This document shows positions 1 to 11,553 of a DNA stretch of 64,000 nt, one piece after another (positions within the stretch are counted from its first letter, which is position 1; every line of letters begins with the position of its first letter). The DNA comes from Brachypterus glaber (taxonomy: Eukaryota; Arthropoda; Insecta; Coleoptera; Kateretidae), in contig OY294049.1 of NCBI GenBank assembly GCA_958510825.1, forward strand, positions 23,078,945 to 23,142,944, written 5' to 3'. The translations under genes were made by a program, and so were the position numbers. The notes under the pieces were generated by a model. That model had not been told where the DNA came from and did not search any database. It saw only the letters and a list, made by a program, of their open reading frames with translations.

Positions 1-397
1 TTAAACAAATATTTTCATTTTTTTTATATATTTTTTTTTAATTTATCAATTTTCTGCAAAAAAACGAAAAAAATTCAAACGTTAAAAAATCATATTTTTT
101 TTTATTTTCTTTTTGCGAAAAAAGAAAAAAAAATGAAAAAAAAAAACTTTCAAAATGCGAAAAAAGAAAAAAAAAATGAAAAAAAAAAACTTTCAAAATA
201 ATAGTTTTTTTTTTAATTTTTTTAAAAAGTTTAACTATTTATTTATTTATTCATTTATTTATTTATACATGACCTCAAATACAGTTTTGAAACTGGTGAC
301 AAGGCCTAACTTTTTAATAATAACATTTAAATTTTTATAAAAAAAAGAAGATAACAAAAAATATTTTTTAACTATTATATATAAATACTTAAATTAA
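1..397. repeat. AT-rich low-complexity DNA with a 42-bp tandem duplication
   Basis: Almost pure A/T sequence. Two adjacent near-identical 42-bp units (about 114-155 and 156-198) each contain TGCGAAAAAAG followed by A-runs and ACTTTC. Similar A/T-rich stretches with GCGAAAA words recur near 18600-18830 and 56440-56600, so this is probably an old dispersed repeat. No gene is seen. It would lie in an intron of Mad1 if the exon at 3115 is preceded by exons left of the window. Confidence 0.5.
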
Positions 398-2530
398 TTA
401 AATATTTTGAAGGTACATTTTTAGTTTCTTTTTAAATCTAAGTCCATTTTTTATACTTTTAACCGAGGGGTCCCGCAATAATGAAGGAGACGACGCACTT
501 GGCCAGGAAGTCTGGGAAGTCTCTAGGAAGTCTCAGGAAGTCCGGGAAGTTTTTGAGAAGTCTAGGAAGTCACTAGGAAATCTCAGAAAGTCCGGGAAGT
601 CTTTGAGAAGTCGCAGGAAGTCTCAGGAAGTCTGGGAAGTCTTTAGTCGTTATTTTAATAAAAATACTTGGAAACACGGTGTAATTTAGCCCCTCCACAC
701 GCGCCGTGTAAGTGGCGTGGTTTTCGGCATATCGGCAGCACACTTCATTTTGTCTATTTCGCGAGAAAGTGATCGATTTTTAAAAATTAAGGTAAAATTT
801 GTTAAATATGAGTTATAAAAACTCGGATAAATATAAATTGGAGATATAGTTTTATTACACAAAAAAATAAATGTCTGCCCAAGTTTCTACCATAAATTAA
901 GCAAAATTTGGCCAGAGGTAACCTCTTCCTACCTCGTAACGCAGTTTCTTATAATTTCTCACTAAAATTCTACATGGTGTAACGCTGTATTCGACCCCAC
1001 CTAAACCCTTTATGTACTTTGTGAACGAATTCATTGGGTTTGTTTTTTTGTCGAAAATCTCAGTTCTAAACTGGTTCGGAACTGGAGCAGTTGCAACTGG
1101 GCAGTGCTCAATGGCAACTGCGCACGTTCCGAACCAATTCAGAACTGCTATTTTCGGAAAACAATATAAACCTAAATAAACCGATTGTTTCATGTTTTTA
1201 CTTAGTCACAGAATGATCATCATACCTCGGGCAAAAGCGGGCATAAATTCAGCACTGCAGTGCATTGATAAGAAGTAGCTGCAAGACGGCTGACCCCCTC
1301 CACAAGAACGCAACGCTAGTAAATCTATGATAAAAGTTAAAAAAGATGACAAAAGATTAATAATAATAGCTCGCAATTGTCCGGGCACTGTAAATCATTA
1401 TCCGTGATAATAATTATGATAATTATAATTATTATTATTAAATTAGGTCCTTATAAAATAATCAGATCCGAAAACTAACTTTAACAATAAATCCCTGAAT
1501 AAAAAATTCGCGGGCTAAATTTAAAAATCACGCATGCGTAGAATTGCAAAAAGTTGTTACAAGTCTTTAGGAAGTCACTATAAATCTTTGGGAAGTCAGA
1601 GGAAGTCTCAGGAAGTGTCAGAAAATCTCAGGAAGTCGTAAGAAGTCTTAGGAAATCTCAGGAAGTCGTAAGAAGTCTTAGGAAATCTTTGAGAAGTCCG
1701 GGAAGTTTTTGAAAATTATAGGAAGTCTTAGGAAATCTTTCGAAATATTGCAAAAGACTTCCGATTTTGAAGGAGACGACGCACCCAAAACCTATTGCGG
1801 GACCCCTCGCTTTTAACATCATTTGGTATATTATTGTATTGCACAGTTCCTGCATTGTGTTTTGTTCGTTTTGCGCATTGGATTTCTAAGATGTTCATGT
1901 GTTCTGGTTTGATATTGGTGAATACTGGATATCGTTGTTAGTTGTTGGTTGGATTTGTTCTTTTCATTAATTATACCATGAATTAGGTTTACGAGTTCTA
2001 ATTGTTTTAATTTTTCGAAATTGAGTAGTTTTGTTTCCAGGAAGTAGTAGTAGCAAATTTTTGGGTTGGCCAAAGCCGGACAACTAGGCCATGTCTGGCC
2101 CTTTTTGTCACCCCAGGCAATCCCAGCCTTGTTTCCAGGAAAATAGTATCAGTTGCTGTGAGGTAGTTGTATCCATAGATAGCTTTGATTGCTTTATTTT
2201 GTATGGTTTGTATCCTTTTTAAGACCATTTCAGATGCATTTCCCCAACAAGGTAGTAGATATCTCAAGTTTGTTTCAATAAGACTATGATAAATTATTTT
2301 TTTGGTTTTGGTGTTTAGTAAACTTAAGCATCGATTTAAGGCTCCTATAAGTGGAACTAACCGTTTGACGACTAAGTTAGCATGTTTTTCCCAAGATAAA
2401 TTTTTATCTATGGTAAGTCCTAAATATTTATAATTATCTATTCTGCTTTAATCAATATTATTAAATTTTATCTTCACATCTTGAGATGATGGTTTATTTT
2501 TCTGTTTTATTAGCATGAAAACTCCTCATA
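398..2530 (-). pseudogene. Non-LTR retrotransposon, C-terminal part of the reverse transcriptase ORF, split by a DNA transposon
   Basis: Read on the minus strand from about 2530, this encodes the post-catalytic part of a Jockey/CR1-like reverse transcriptase. YKYLGLTIDKNLSW (about 2430-2390) is the typical YLG-x-ID-x-L-W block, and LRYLLPCWGNASE follows in the thumb region. One in-frame stop (the codon after FNNID, about 2448) and a frameshift between about 2110 and 2010 show that it is dead. The frame reaches NIPNDVK at about 1818 and is then interrupted by a hAT-like element (464-1809). Beyond it, from 463 leftwards, the same frame resumes as SIKNGLRFKKKLKMYLQNI and stops at 398-400. Families of this type usually end in such a short basic tail. 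The N-terminal RT and the endonuclease are missing, so this is a 5'-truncated copy, the usual fate of LINE insertions. Confidence 0.85.
464..1809. mobile_element. Non-autonomous hAT-like element with internal AGGAAGTC repeats
   Basis: The ends are perfect 17-bp inverted repeats: CGAGGGGTCCCGCAATA at 464-480 and its complement at 1793-1809. They are flanked by an exact 8-bp target-site duplication, CTTTTAAC, at 456-463 and 1810-1817. An 8-bp TSD with short terminal inverted repeats is the hallmark of the hAT superfamily. The interior has no transposase. Next to both ends are dense imperfect repeats of AGGAAGTCT / GGGAAGTCT (about 503-640 and 1560-1745), and GAAGGAGACGACGCAC occurs in direct orientation at both ends. 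The element sits inside the RT relic 398-2530 and, once removed, restores its frame. Superfamily is inferred from TSD length; no transposase was available to confirm it. Confidence 0.85.
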
Positions 2531-3114
2531 ACTTTCTGGTTTTTGGGGGAAAACTTTCAAAATTGGTAGAATTGATCCTTATAATAAAAGTAATTTTTCC
2601 TAAAAAAGTTACGTTAATCGGAATTTTCTTTCAGCTTTTTTCGTTTTTTTTAACCCCCTAACTTTTTTTGGGGGAATTACTTTCAAAATTAATAGGGATC
2701 TTCCACTCATAGAAATTGATTTTTCCTGAAAAAGTCCAAAATGATCAAAATTTACGTTATGTAATACTTGAACGTTCCCAAACCTGTGGATCCATGAAAA
2801 TGTCGGTAAATTTCCCCCGGCCCGAATTTTCTTTCCATGGCTCTCTTTTATTGGCACTCTATATTTTTTTTTAAGTATGAATATTTTTATTAAAGTAATG
2901 TTTTGGAAAAAAATAACTTTTTATTTTCAGAAAAGTAGCGCCCCCTATAACTTTTTTGTTTATGAATGGATCTTTTTCAAAATTGGTTAAATATTTCTAT
3001 ATTATTTTTATTAAAAAGTAATTTAAAGAGTGTCTTTTTGATAGTAATAATTTATGACTTCCAATTTAAAGTGTTAGAATATTAAGTGTCTGTAATTTGG
3101 TTTACTTTTTTCAG
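2531..3114. repeat. Intronic dispersed repeat and half of a GGGAACGTTC-type MITE
   Basis: The stretch contains two tandem copies of a module with CTAACTTTTTTTGGGGG, GATTACTTTCAAAATTGG and TCAGCTTTTTTCG. The same module recurs at 18830-19044 and, inverted, at 56270-56440. Around 2733-2779 it ends in GTAATACTTGAACGTTCCC, the right terminus of the MITE family seen complete at 8807-8956. The last bases (3100-3114) are a pyrimidine tract and CAG, the splice acceptor for the Mad1 exon. No coding exon was recognised. Confidence 0.6.
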
Positions 3115-3800
3115 ATCTCACCTCAATGAAAATGGAACAAGGCACCAGGCTGCAAAATGAAGTGGACCACCTGAAAGCAGAAAACGAGCGTCTGAGATCT
3201 CGGAAAGACGAGCTCGAAATTAAACTAGAAAACTATTTAGTTGGTAATGATACTTTAGCAGGTGGTCAAGTTTATCATAACGCCTTTAATCCCTTAGCTA
3301 ACTGCGTGGCTGAACGGGAAAACCTCGTAGAGAAGCTGGAGCAAGAAGTTGAGCGACTGAAACGCAAATGTAAGAATTTGCAGGAAGGTCTGGAAGCTAG
3401 CAAATTGGGAGATATGTCCATTTGCCCGCAAGAACTTCAAACCCTCCGAGAACAAGTGAAAACTCATGAAGGCCAGATGCAAAAGATCAAGGACTACTTT
3501 AAATCGTCCTTGTCAGATTTTCGCAACGTAATTTACTTTCTTTTCGGGTATAAAATTGACAAAAACGGATCTAATTATAAATTGAGGAGTACGTACGCTG
3601 AAAACGAAAGCGATTATTTATGCTTTCAACTCAATGACGATTCTGACTTGAATCTTCTCCAAAACGAATACAGCGCCACCTTGGAAGATATGATCACTTT
3701 GCATCTGCAACACCAAAAGTCATTTCCGGTGTTTCTCAGTGCTCTGACTATGGATTTATTTAGTCAGAAAACTAAAACATTTGCTATAGAATTAGATTAG
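3115..3800 (+). CDS. Mad1: Mad1 spindle assembly checkpoint protein, C-terminal exon (partial gene)
   Basis: This is the last coding exon of the mitotic arrest deficient 1 homologue (human MAD1L1). It starts after a pyrimidine tract and CAG at 3112-3114, in a phase that leaves one base in the preceding exon, and ends at TAG 3798-3800. The first ~125 residues are coiled coil rich in Glu, Lys and Leu. QVYHNAFNPLA matches the conserved VLHMSLNP-like segment found in human Mad1. The end is the RWD-type C-terminal domain (FRNVIYFLFGYKID, LRSTYAE, FLSALTMDLFS). Mad1 anchors Mad2 at unattached kinetochores and the nuclear envelope, and its C-terminal domain contacts Bub1. The RLK motif of human Mad1 aligns with KIK here (QKIKDYFKSSL). 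The Mad2-binding segment must lie in exons left of the window. The internal ATG at 3126 is not the true start. An AATAAA follows at 4019-4024. Confidence 0.93.
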
Positions 3801-4018
3801 ATTTGCTATATGTTTTCTTTGTGTAACAAGGGGGTCATACTTAACACGGTAAGTGCCGCCATGTAAAAGTTACCAAGTATTGGAAATCATGTTTTTTATG
3901 ATATACAGGATGATTTATTAGCCTTTTTACATACTTCGGCAGTGATAGATTTAATTATTGTAACATGAAACAGTGTTAGGTATAAACTACCTTCAAAAGG
4001 AGGTCCCCGTATCACTAT

Positions 4019-4024
4019 AATAAA
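4019..4024 (+). promoter_or_regulatory. Candidate polyadenylation signal of Mad1
   Basis: AATAAA about 220 bases after the Mad1 stop codon, on the coding strand. It is the first canonical hexamer after the stop that I noticed. AT-rich DNA makes chance matches common. Confidence 0.35.
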
Positions 4025-4174
4025 TACAATACAATTCCATGAAGAAATTTTTATATAAAAGTAGGTCCATTATTTCTTTTTTCAGAAGTTATAACGCTTT
4101 TAAAATAATTGTCTTTTTGAACACTAATAAGTAATCATAATTGAAAAAAATCAAAAACATTTGGTTTGGTTACA

Positions 4175-4402
4175 TGGGAGGATTGGTGTAGTGGACTACC
4201 GCGTCGTACTTGACGAGTTTACTACTCAAATAGAGTTCGATTCTCAACGGCGCCGATTTGCCTTTTTCAGTTAATTAATAATTGAAATTTGGCGTAGGCG
4301 TAAGTGAAGCGGACACTAACTATAAATTGGTTCGAAAGTCAATTAAAGCCGGTGGTTCCCTCTACTACAAGCCCACACAAGTCCTGGACTTAGGGGACGC
4401 TT
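4175..4402 (+). repeat. tRNA-derived SINE-like element
   Basis: A pol III A-box-like motif TGGTGTAGTGG (4184-4194) and a B-box-like motif GTTCGATTC (4235-4243) are spaced as in a tRNA gene. The arms do not fold into a convincing tRNA cloverleaf (the acceptor stem is poor), and non-tRNA sequence follows for about 150 bases. That arrangement fits a tRNA-headed SINE rather than a functional tRNA. I saw no second copy in the window, so the SINE interpretation rests on the promoter boxes alone. Confidence 0.5.
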
Positions 4403-4854
4403 AATTAAGTAGAATAGTACGAGGTTAAACAAAAATTTTATGTAAAATTTAATTTACTTTAACAAACAAAAAGCAAAATTTAGCTACAGTAATTGTTCAA
4501 AAAATAGTCCATTCTCCCAAATACATAACTGGCAACAACCAACTAAATTCTCTTGTATGAGTAGTAAATTCATATTATTTCTAATATTAGTTTCAGCATC
4601 TTGAATCCTCTCCAATAATTATTTATCAATTATAATTGATTTATTTCCACAGCATAAAAAAGTTGCTTGAAGTGCAAGGATTCAGGTCGGGTGATCTAGG
4701 TGGCCATGGTGGCCTTGGTTACCAATCCGTTTAACAAACTATTTTTGACAGGTGATTATTTTAAATGATAGTTACTAAATTGTGTTTTGCTAAATCATGG
4801 CTACTACGTTTTTTCAACTAGGGGAGAAACGGGTAATAAGAAACACTCGGGGTT
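4403..4854. other. Intergenic or intronic DNA, nothing recognised
   Basis: AT-rich sequence without an exon, repeat family or terminal structure that I could support. Confidence 0.4.
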
Positions 4855-5031
4855 TTAAGAAACAGAGCATGTAAGAATTAGGACTTAACATAAAGACAGA
4901 TTAAGAAACAGAGCATGTAAGAATTAGAACTTAACATAAAGACAGACTCTTCATTTTTTTTATATGATATGTCATATGAGGATTATAATGTTCTATGTCC
5001 ATTTGGTTTGGTTTGGACACTATAATCCTCA
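4855..5031. repeat. 46-bp tandem duplication followed by an imperfect hairpin
   Basis: Two units of 46 bp (4855-4900 and 4901-4946), starting TTAAGAAACAGAGCATGTAA, differ by very few bases. Immediately downstream (about 4975-5031) TGAGGATTATAATG and its near-complement CACTATAATCCTCA form an inverted repeat around a GGTTTGGTTTGG-containing loop. This may be the edge of an unclassified MITE. Confidence 0.6.
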
Positions 5032-6172
5032 CATGATTAAGTTTCTTGTTTAAAATACAATTAATACTAATGTTTAGTGCTAAAAAAATAATATACTTTA
5101 TTTTCAAATTTTGTTTTTTATTACCCCTTATGGGGGTTTATGAAATAGAAATATTATATCCCCTTAAACAAATAAACTGAATATACAAGAGACACCTCTA
5201 AAGCACGTCTGAGTGTACTTAAAATTTGAACAAAATTAATAAAGTTTAAAAAAGTTATCAATAAACAAAAATTTATTTTGAAAACGTGAACTGTTATAGT
5301 AAAAAACGCATTTAAATATATATATATATATATATAATAATATAAAAAACTAAAAAAAATATGAAAAACAGTAATAATAATTGTAATTGGTAAATTTTAT
5401 CTTTACAACAATTAAGATTATTGTTGATGCTTAATTTGTCGCTTCGACGTAATTCAAATGGTTCATTTCCCAACAGTTAAATTGGCCCATAAAAATTGTC
5501 TTTTCAACAAATTTAATATTTTTTATATTTTATGCACTTTTCTTTCGATATTTCCTCCGCATTTTAAAGTTATTCCTCCTACAAAAATCCCGAAGAAAAT
5601 CCTAAAAATAAATAGTTTTAAAAAGGGTTTCTTATTACTTAGAATCCAATGCTGCAAGTTCCAGAAACACTCTTAATAAATTATTACAGCGAAATTTACA
5701 ACATTTAAATGTCAGTAAAATATTTCAATGTTGCAAAGCTTGCTAAAACTTTTAACAAAATTTTAGTTCACAGTCAAAGACAAAAAGTTTCCACTTTCAA
5801 CACTAAAGTTCATGATGTATAAAAATTATTAAGTAGACAAAGTGCGACCCTGTTAAAAAGTTTTTTGAAATGACCGCACAAATTTTAGTGGTTGATAGTA
5901 GACTACCCCGTAATTACATACGACTAGTCACCTAAATCGCAGCTGCTTCTTTTAGATTTTTAGGTTTTTTAACTTTTTTTTTAATTAGAAAAAAAAAATC
6001 AATTTCATCAATACTTTGGCACTAGCCAAAAGTGCGTACGGAAGGTAAATGCAGTCTACAATTAACAACTACAAAAAAAATTGGGTGGTCATTCCAATGA
6101 ACTTTACATTGTTCCAAATTTTTGTGAAAAAATAGGGAATGGTCTTCCGGTAGAACTTTACATAACAAACGT
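5032..6172. other. AT-rich DNA with a (TA)n run, no gene seen
   Basis: Contains a short TA microsatellite near 5318-5336 and otherwise simple AT-rich sequence. A 72-codon open frame at 5458-5676 has no recognisable similarity and the composition of its surroundings. No membralin exon was found here, although the gene on the minus strand should continue in this direction. Confidence 0.4.
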
Positions 6173-8720
6173 AGATAGATAGATAGAAATTTATTGACCA
6201 CGTCAAAGGGCTATCGACCAAAATCCTTCTGCCCATGTTTTTAACAAATTTTATAGCTTATATATAATACATATGTATATAAAATGTTTTAAGATATTTG
6301 TATATATAAAAAAAAAGAACTTATATAATTAATAAAGTAAAAAAAAAATTAATTAAGTATTTCTTCTTTGCAACATATTTTCGTAAATAGTGTTGACTGG
6401 GGTTTTGTATTTGGGGTTTAGTCTATCTCTCTCAATAATTAAATCTTCAATTAAATTAATATTAATATCCTTGTGGGCAAATCTGCTGCTGAGATCATCT
6501 AGTCGCATCAAGATCGGTTTGACTTTTGTGGAGGAATAGAGGAGTTCATTTGAGGGGTTGTGAAGCGGGTTTTGGGGATGTCTGAGTTTGGTGATTTTAC
6601 GCAAACAGCTGGTTTCTGCTATCTGTTTTTCTTGACAGGGTTGTTGCAGTTTGTTAGGATAATGTGTCCATATTCGAGCATCAGTCTACATATTGACTGG
6701 TAGATTGTACTTGCTGTTTTAGTACTTATTCCTCTTTGTTTGAATGTGAGAATTTTGAAGTAGGCTGCTCTAGTTTTTGTCTTTGATTTAATAGCATTTA
6801 CGTGTTGGTTCATTTTCAGCTTCGAGTCAATACACATTCCGAGGTACTTTGCATGGGGCCTAGGTGATATTTGGGTGTTATACATGGTAATGGTTGGTGA
6901 GAGTGGAATGATTTTATGGTGGAAAAGGACTAACTGGAATTTTGTAGGGTTGGGTTTTAGTCGCCATTTATTGAACCATTTAGTGATTTTATTTATAAGG
7001 TCTTGAAGGGAATTCATGGTGGTTTTTAAACTGGAGCCATGCGCCACTGCTGTCGTGTCTCCTGCAAATTGAATTATGTAGGCATGCTTTTCTAAACAAT
7101 TTTGGTCCTCGCTATACATGTCATAACAGTATATGTTGTATAGCAACGGGGATAGTGGAGATCCTTGAGGGACCCCTTGTAATGGGCAAAATTCTTCTGA
7201 TAGTATGTCGTTAATTTTTATCCGAAGTTTTCTATTCTCAAGCATGTCTTTTATAAGGAAGATTATAATATCTGGTCAACCAAGTGTCTTGAGTTTAAAT
7301 AGGAGGCCTTTATGCCACACTGTGTCAAAAGCAGCTTGTATGTCCATAAGAAGTGCAGCACTGTGTTTACCAGATAGTCGAGAGGCTTGAACGTTTGAGA
7401 TTAGTGTTACTAGTGGATGTATCGTTGAACATTGAGGTTTAAACCCAAATTGGTATTTTGGAATTTTTTCTTCTAGGTGTTCCATAAGAATTAGCTTCAT
7501 TATCTTCTCGAAATTTTTTCCAATCACGGGTAAGAGAGTAATTGGCCTGTAACTGGTTACTTTTTGATGGTCTGCATTTGGTTTTGGAATAGTGATCATT
7601 AATCCAGTTTTCCATTCTACTGGAAAATACTGATTGTTGATGCAGAAATTGTATATTTTGAGGATAAATAAGTGTATGTCATGTTTTTGAAAGGAACCTT
7701 TGTACTTTGAAAGTTTTTTTATTTTGTTCCAAAATGATTTACCTTGGTCCTTGTTAATTTCATTACACGTTTGAAGCCATTTCTTTGTTTTTAAGCTTTG
7801 GAGTTGTGCCTTAATGTTTGTATTGAGTTCATTTATTTCCCTTTTAAGCATATCGTTGTTTGAGTTTTTGTATTCACGATATTTTTTTCTTTTCTCCTTT
7901 ATTTTTAATAAAATTTCGTCAGATAGTTTTTGGGTGTAATATTTCTTAGTTGTAAGTGGACTATGTTTAATTATTCCATTGGACAGTACAGTATGGAATT
8001 GGGTAATGATTTCTCTATTTATATTGCCATTGGTGTTCTCTATAAAGTGTAATAGGTCGGAGTTTAGTTTTTCTATATCGCATTTATTTGTGTTTGGAGT
8101 AGAATTTATATGTGGATTAGGCTGTATATCTAAGTTAAACTTAATGTGAAATGCCATGTGGTTAGATCCCAGGTCTGGGATAAGCTTAAGTTGTTCGATA
8201 TTGTTTTCTAGATTTTTAGTGTAGAAGAGTAAATCAGGAGTCCAGTCTGGGTTGTTTTCCATAAGGAAAGTTGGATCTGTTTTGTATACTTTAAAGTTTG
8301 AGTTGCCTACAAAGTTGTTAATTTGTTTCTGCTTTTTTTTCTCCACATTTATGTCGCCTATAATTACAGCGTATTTAATCTGCAATGCCTTGACAAATAG
8401 TGTTTCTTCGATTGTTGATGATTGATGGAAATAAACTAGAAAGATATGTAGTCTGTCATNNNNNNNNNNNNNNNNNNNNNNNNNNNNNNNNNNNNNNNNN
8501 NNNNNNNNNNNNNNNNNNNNNNNNNNNNNNNNNNNNNNNNNNNNNNNNNNNNNNNNNNNNNNNNNNNNNNNNNNNNNNNNNNNNNNNNNNNNNNNNNNNN
8601 NNNNNNNNNNNNNNNNNNNNNNNNNNNNNNNNNNNNNNNNNNNNNNNNNNNNNNNNNNNGGATACACTAAGTCAAACATTGGCCGTTTTAGCAGTTTAAC
8701 AGAAATGTTCAAAATCTACA
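6173..8720 (-). pseudogene. Jockey/CR1-like non-LTR retrotransposon (endonuclease and reverse transcriptase), degenerate
   Basis: On the minus strand, the part left of the gap begins with a late endonuclease fragment: VIIGDINVE, the DPTFL segment, PDLLFY, and GSNHMAFHI in place of the usual SDH. It continues into a reverse transcriptase with WKTGLMITIPKP, SYRPITLLPVIGK, QFGFKPQCST, ALLMDIQAAFDTVW, LQGVPQGSPLSPLLYNIY and YLGMCIDSKL. The catalytic ADD motif reads FAGD (codon near 7060-7062), losing the first aspartate of the pair. An in-frame TGA lies at 7273-7275, and a stop plus frameshift at about 6610-6640. The C-terminal tail continues to about 6356. The 3' end carries a TCTA microsatellite tail (6173-6188 as GATA on the + strand) instead of poly(A), as in many CR1/L2-like elements. 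A 200-N gap (8460-8659) breaks the endonuclease part, and the segment at 8660-8720 could belong to it, but this is uncertain. Confidence 0.88.
8460..8659. other. Assembly gap of exactly 200 N
   Basis: Unknown bases only. The round length suggests a placeholder for a gap of unestimated size. It falls within a LINE, so repeat collapse is a plausible cause. Open frames read through it are meaningless. Confidence 0.99.
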
Positions 8721-8762
8721 TTTATCTTACAAGCACTGATTTTGACATTTTTAGGTTATATA

Positions 8763-9563
8763 CACTGCCGCGCATTAAATTCCGGACACCTAAAAAATTG
8801 ACATTTGGGAACGTTCAAGTATTACGTAACGCTCCTAGGGGGGGTGGGGGTCATTTTGGAGTGTTACGCCCATGTTAATGGTATAGGAAAATAGCGTTAC
8901 AGGGGGGGGGGTCCAAAATGACCAAAATTTGCGTTACGTAATACTTGAACGTTCCCTTTTTTAAATTCAAATATTTCGAAAACTAATTAATGGATTTGAC
9001 TGATTCTTTTTTTGTTTTGAAGCTTAAACATTCTCTACTTTTGTTTTTTTTAAGAATGATTAAATTATTTTTTTTTCGTATTAACAGCAACAAATAATGT
9101 ACAACCATGTTTTTTACCCCATCTTCTAGGAGTTGCAAGGTACGCCACTGCAACTGTTTATCAAATTATTAAAGTCTTTCTTATTGCCGCAGTTTTATTT
9201 TTTTACATTTTTACTTCTGGTTGACAACTGTCAGGAAAACCCTGATATCTAAACCAGAAATAAAAATGTAAAAAAAGAAAATATTCATTAAAACTGCGGC
9301 AATAAGAAAAACTTTAATATTTTGATAAACAGTTGCAGTGGCGTACCATGCAAGTCCTAGAAGATGGGATAAAAACATAGTTGCATTATTTGTTGCTGTT
9401 AATACGAAAAAAAAATTAATCATTCTTAAAACAAACAAAAGTAGAGAATGTTTAAGCTTCAAAACAAAAAAAGAATCAGTCAAATCCATTAATTAGTTTT
9501 CGAAATATTGGAATTTAAAAAATGTCAATTTTTTAGGTGTCCGGAATTTAATGCGTGGCAGTG
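8763..9563. mobile_element. Mariner-type foldback MITE (two long inverted arms)
   Basis: The ends are CACTGCCGCGCATTAAATTC (from 8763) and its near-exact complement (to 9563), flanked by TA on both sides (8761-8762 and 9564-9565). This is the TA target duplication and CACTG-like terminus of Tc1/mariner elements. Apart from a MITE inserted in the left arm, the two arms are complementary over most of their length and meet near 9225-9250. Both contain TTTAAGCTTCAAAACAAAA-type and AACAGTTGCAGTGGCGTACC-type segments. No transposase is present. Open frames inside the arms are by-products of the palindrome. Confidence 0.85.
8807..8956. mobile_element. GGGAACGTTC-type MITE nested in the mariner foldback
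   Basis: A 150-bp element with long inverted termini, GGGAACGTTCAAGTATTACG and complement, and a C/G-run-rich centre. The intact partner arm of the surrounding foldback shows that the empty site had six T, whereas here three T precede and six T follow. The insertion therefore duplicated 3 bp (TTT). Full relatives lie at 39086-39226 and 57573-57810, and partial ones near 2733-2779, 10347-10470 and 35055-35122. A 3-bp TSD with GGG termini would fit a PIF/Harbinger-like origin, but the target is not always TWA, so the class stays open. Confidence 0.85.
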
Positions 9564-11480
<1,917 letters not shown>

Positions 11481-11483
11481 TAA

Positions 11484-11553
11484 GATATTGCCCATGAGAA
11501 AATTAACCTGCGAGGCGTCAGCCAAGCAGGTTAATTTTCGAGAGGGCAATATC
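11484..11553. repeat. Short foldback with a GC-rich loop
   Basis: GATATTGCCC and AAAATTAACCTGC pair with GCAGGTTAATTTT and GGGCAATATC around a GAGGCGTCAGCCAA loop. It stands out from the AT-rich intron. It resembles other foldbacks with a GC-rich tip in the window (13604-13718, 22461-22610, 46136-46275, 62092-62243, 62901-63048). Confidence 0.7.

Noticed and set aside
897..1388. Two minus-strand open frames inside the 464-1809 element as a transposase
   Set aside because: They show no hAT dimerisation or DDE-type motifs, are short, and overlap palindromic sequence (near 1060-1150).
3294..3482. 62-codon minus frame inside the Mad1 exon
   Set aside because: Shadow of the Mad1 coding sequence.
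4175..4260. Functional tRNA gene
   Set aside because: Pol III boxes are present, but acceptor and anticodon arms do not pair well, and there is no clean T-run terminator directly after.
7276..8712. Single 478-codon frame spanning the N gap
   Set aside because: 200 unknown bases lie inside it. Continuity of the frame across the gap is arbitrary, so only the part left of 8459 supports a LINE ORF.
9211..9489. 92-codon minus frame
   Set aside because: It lies within one arm of the mariner foldback, and its complement exists in the other arm.
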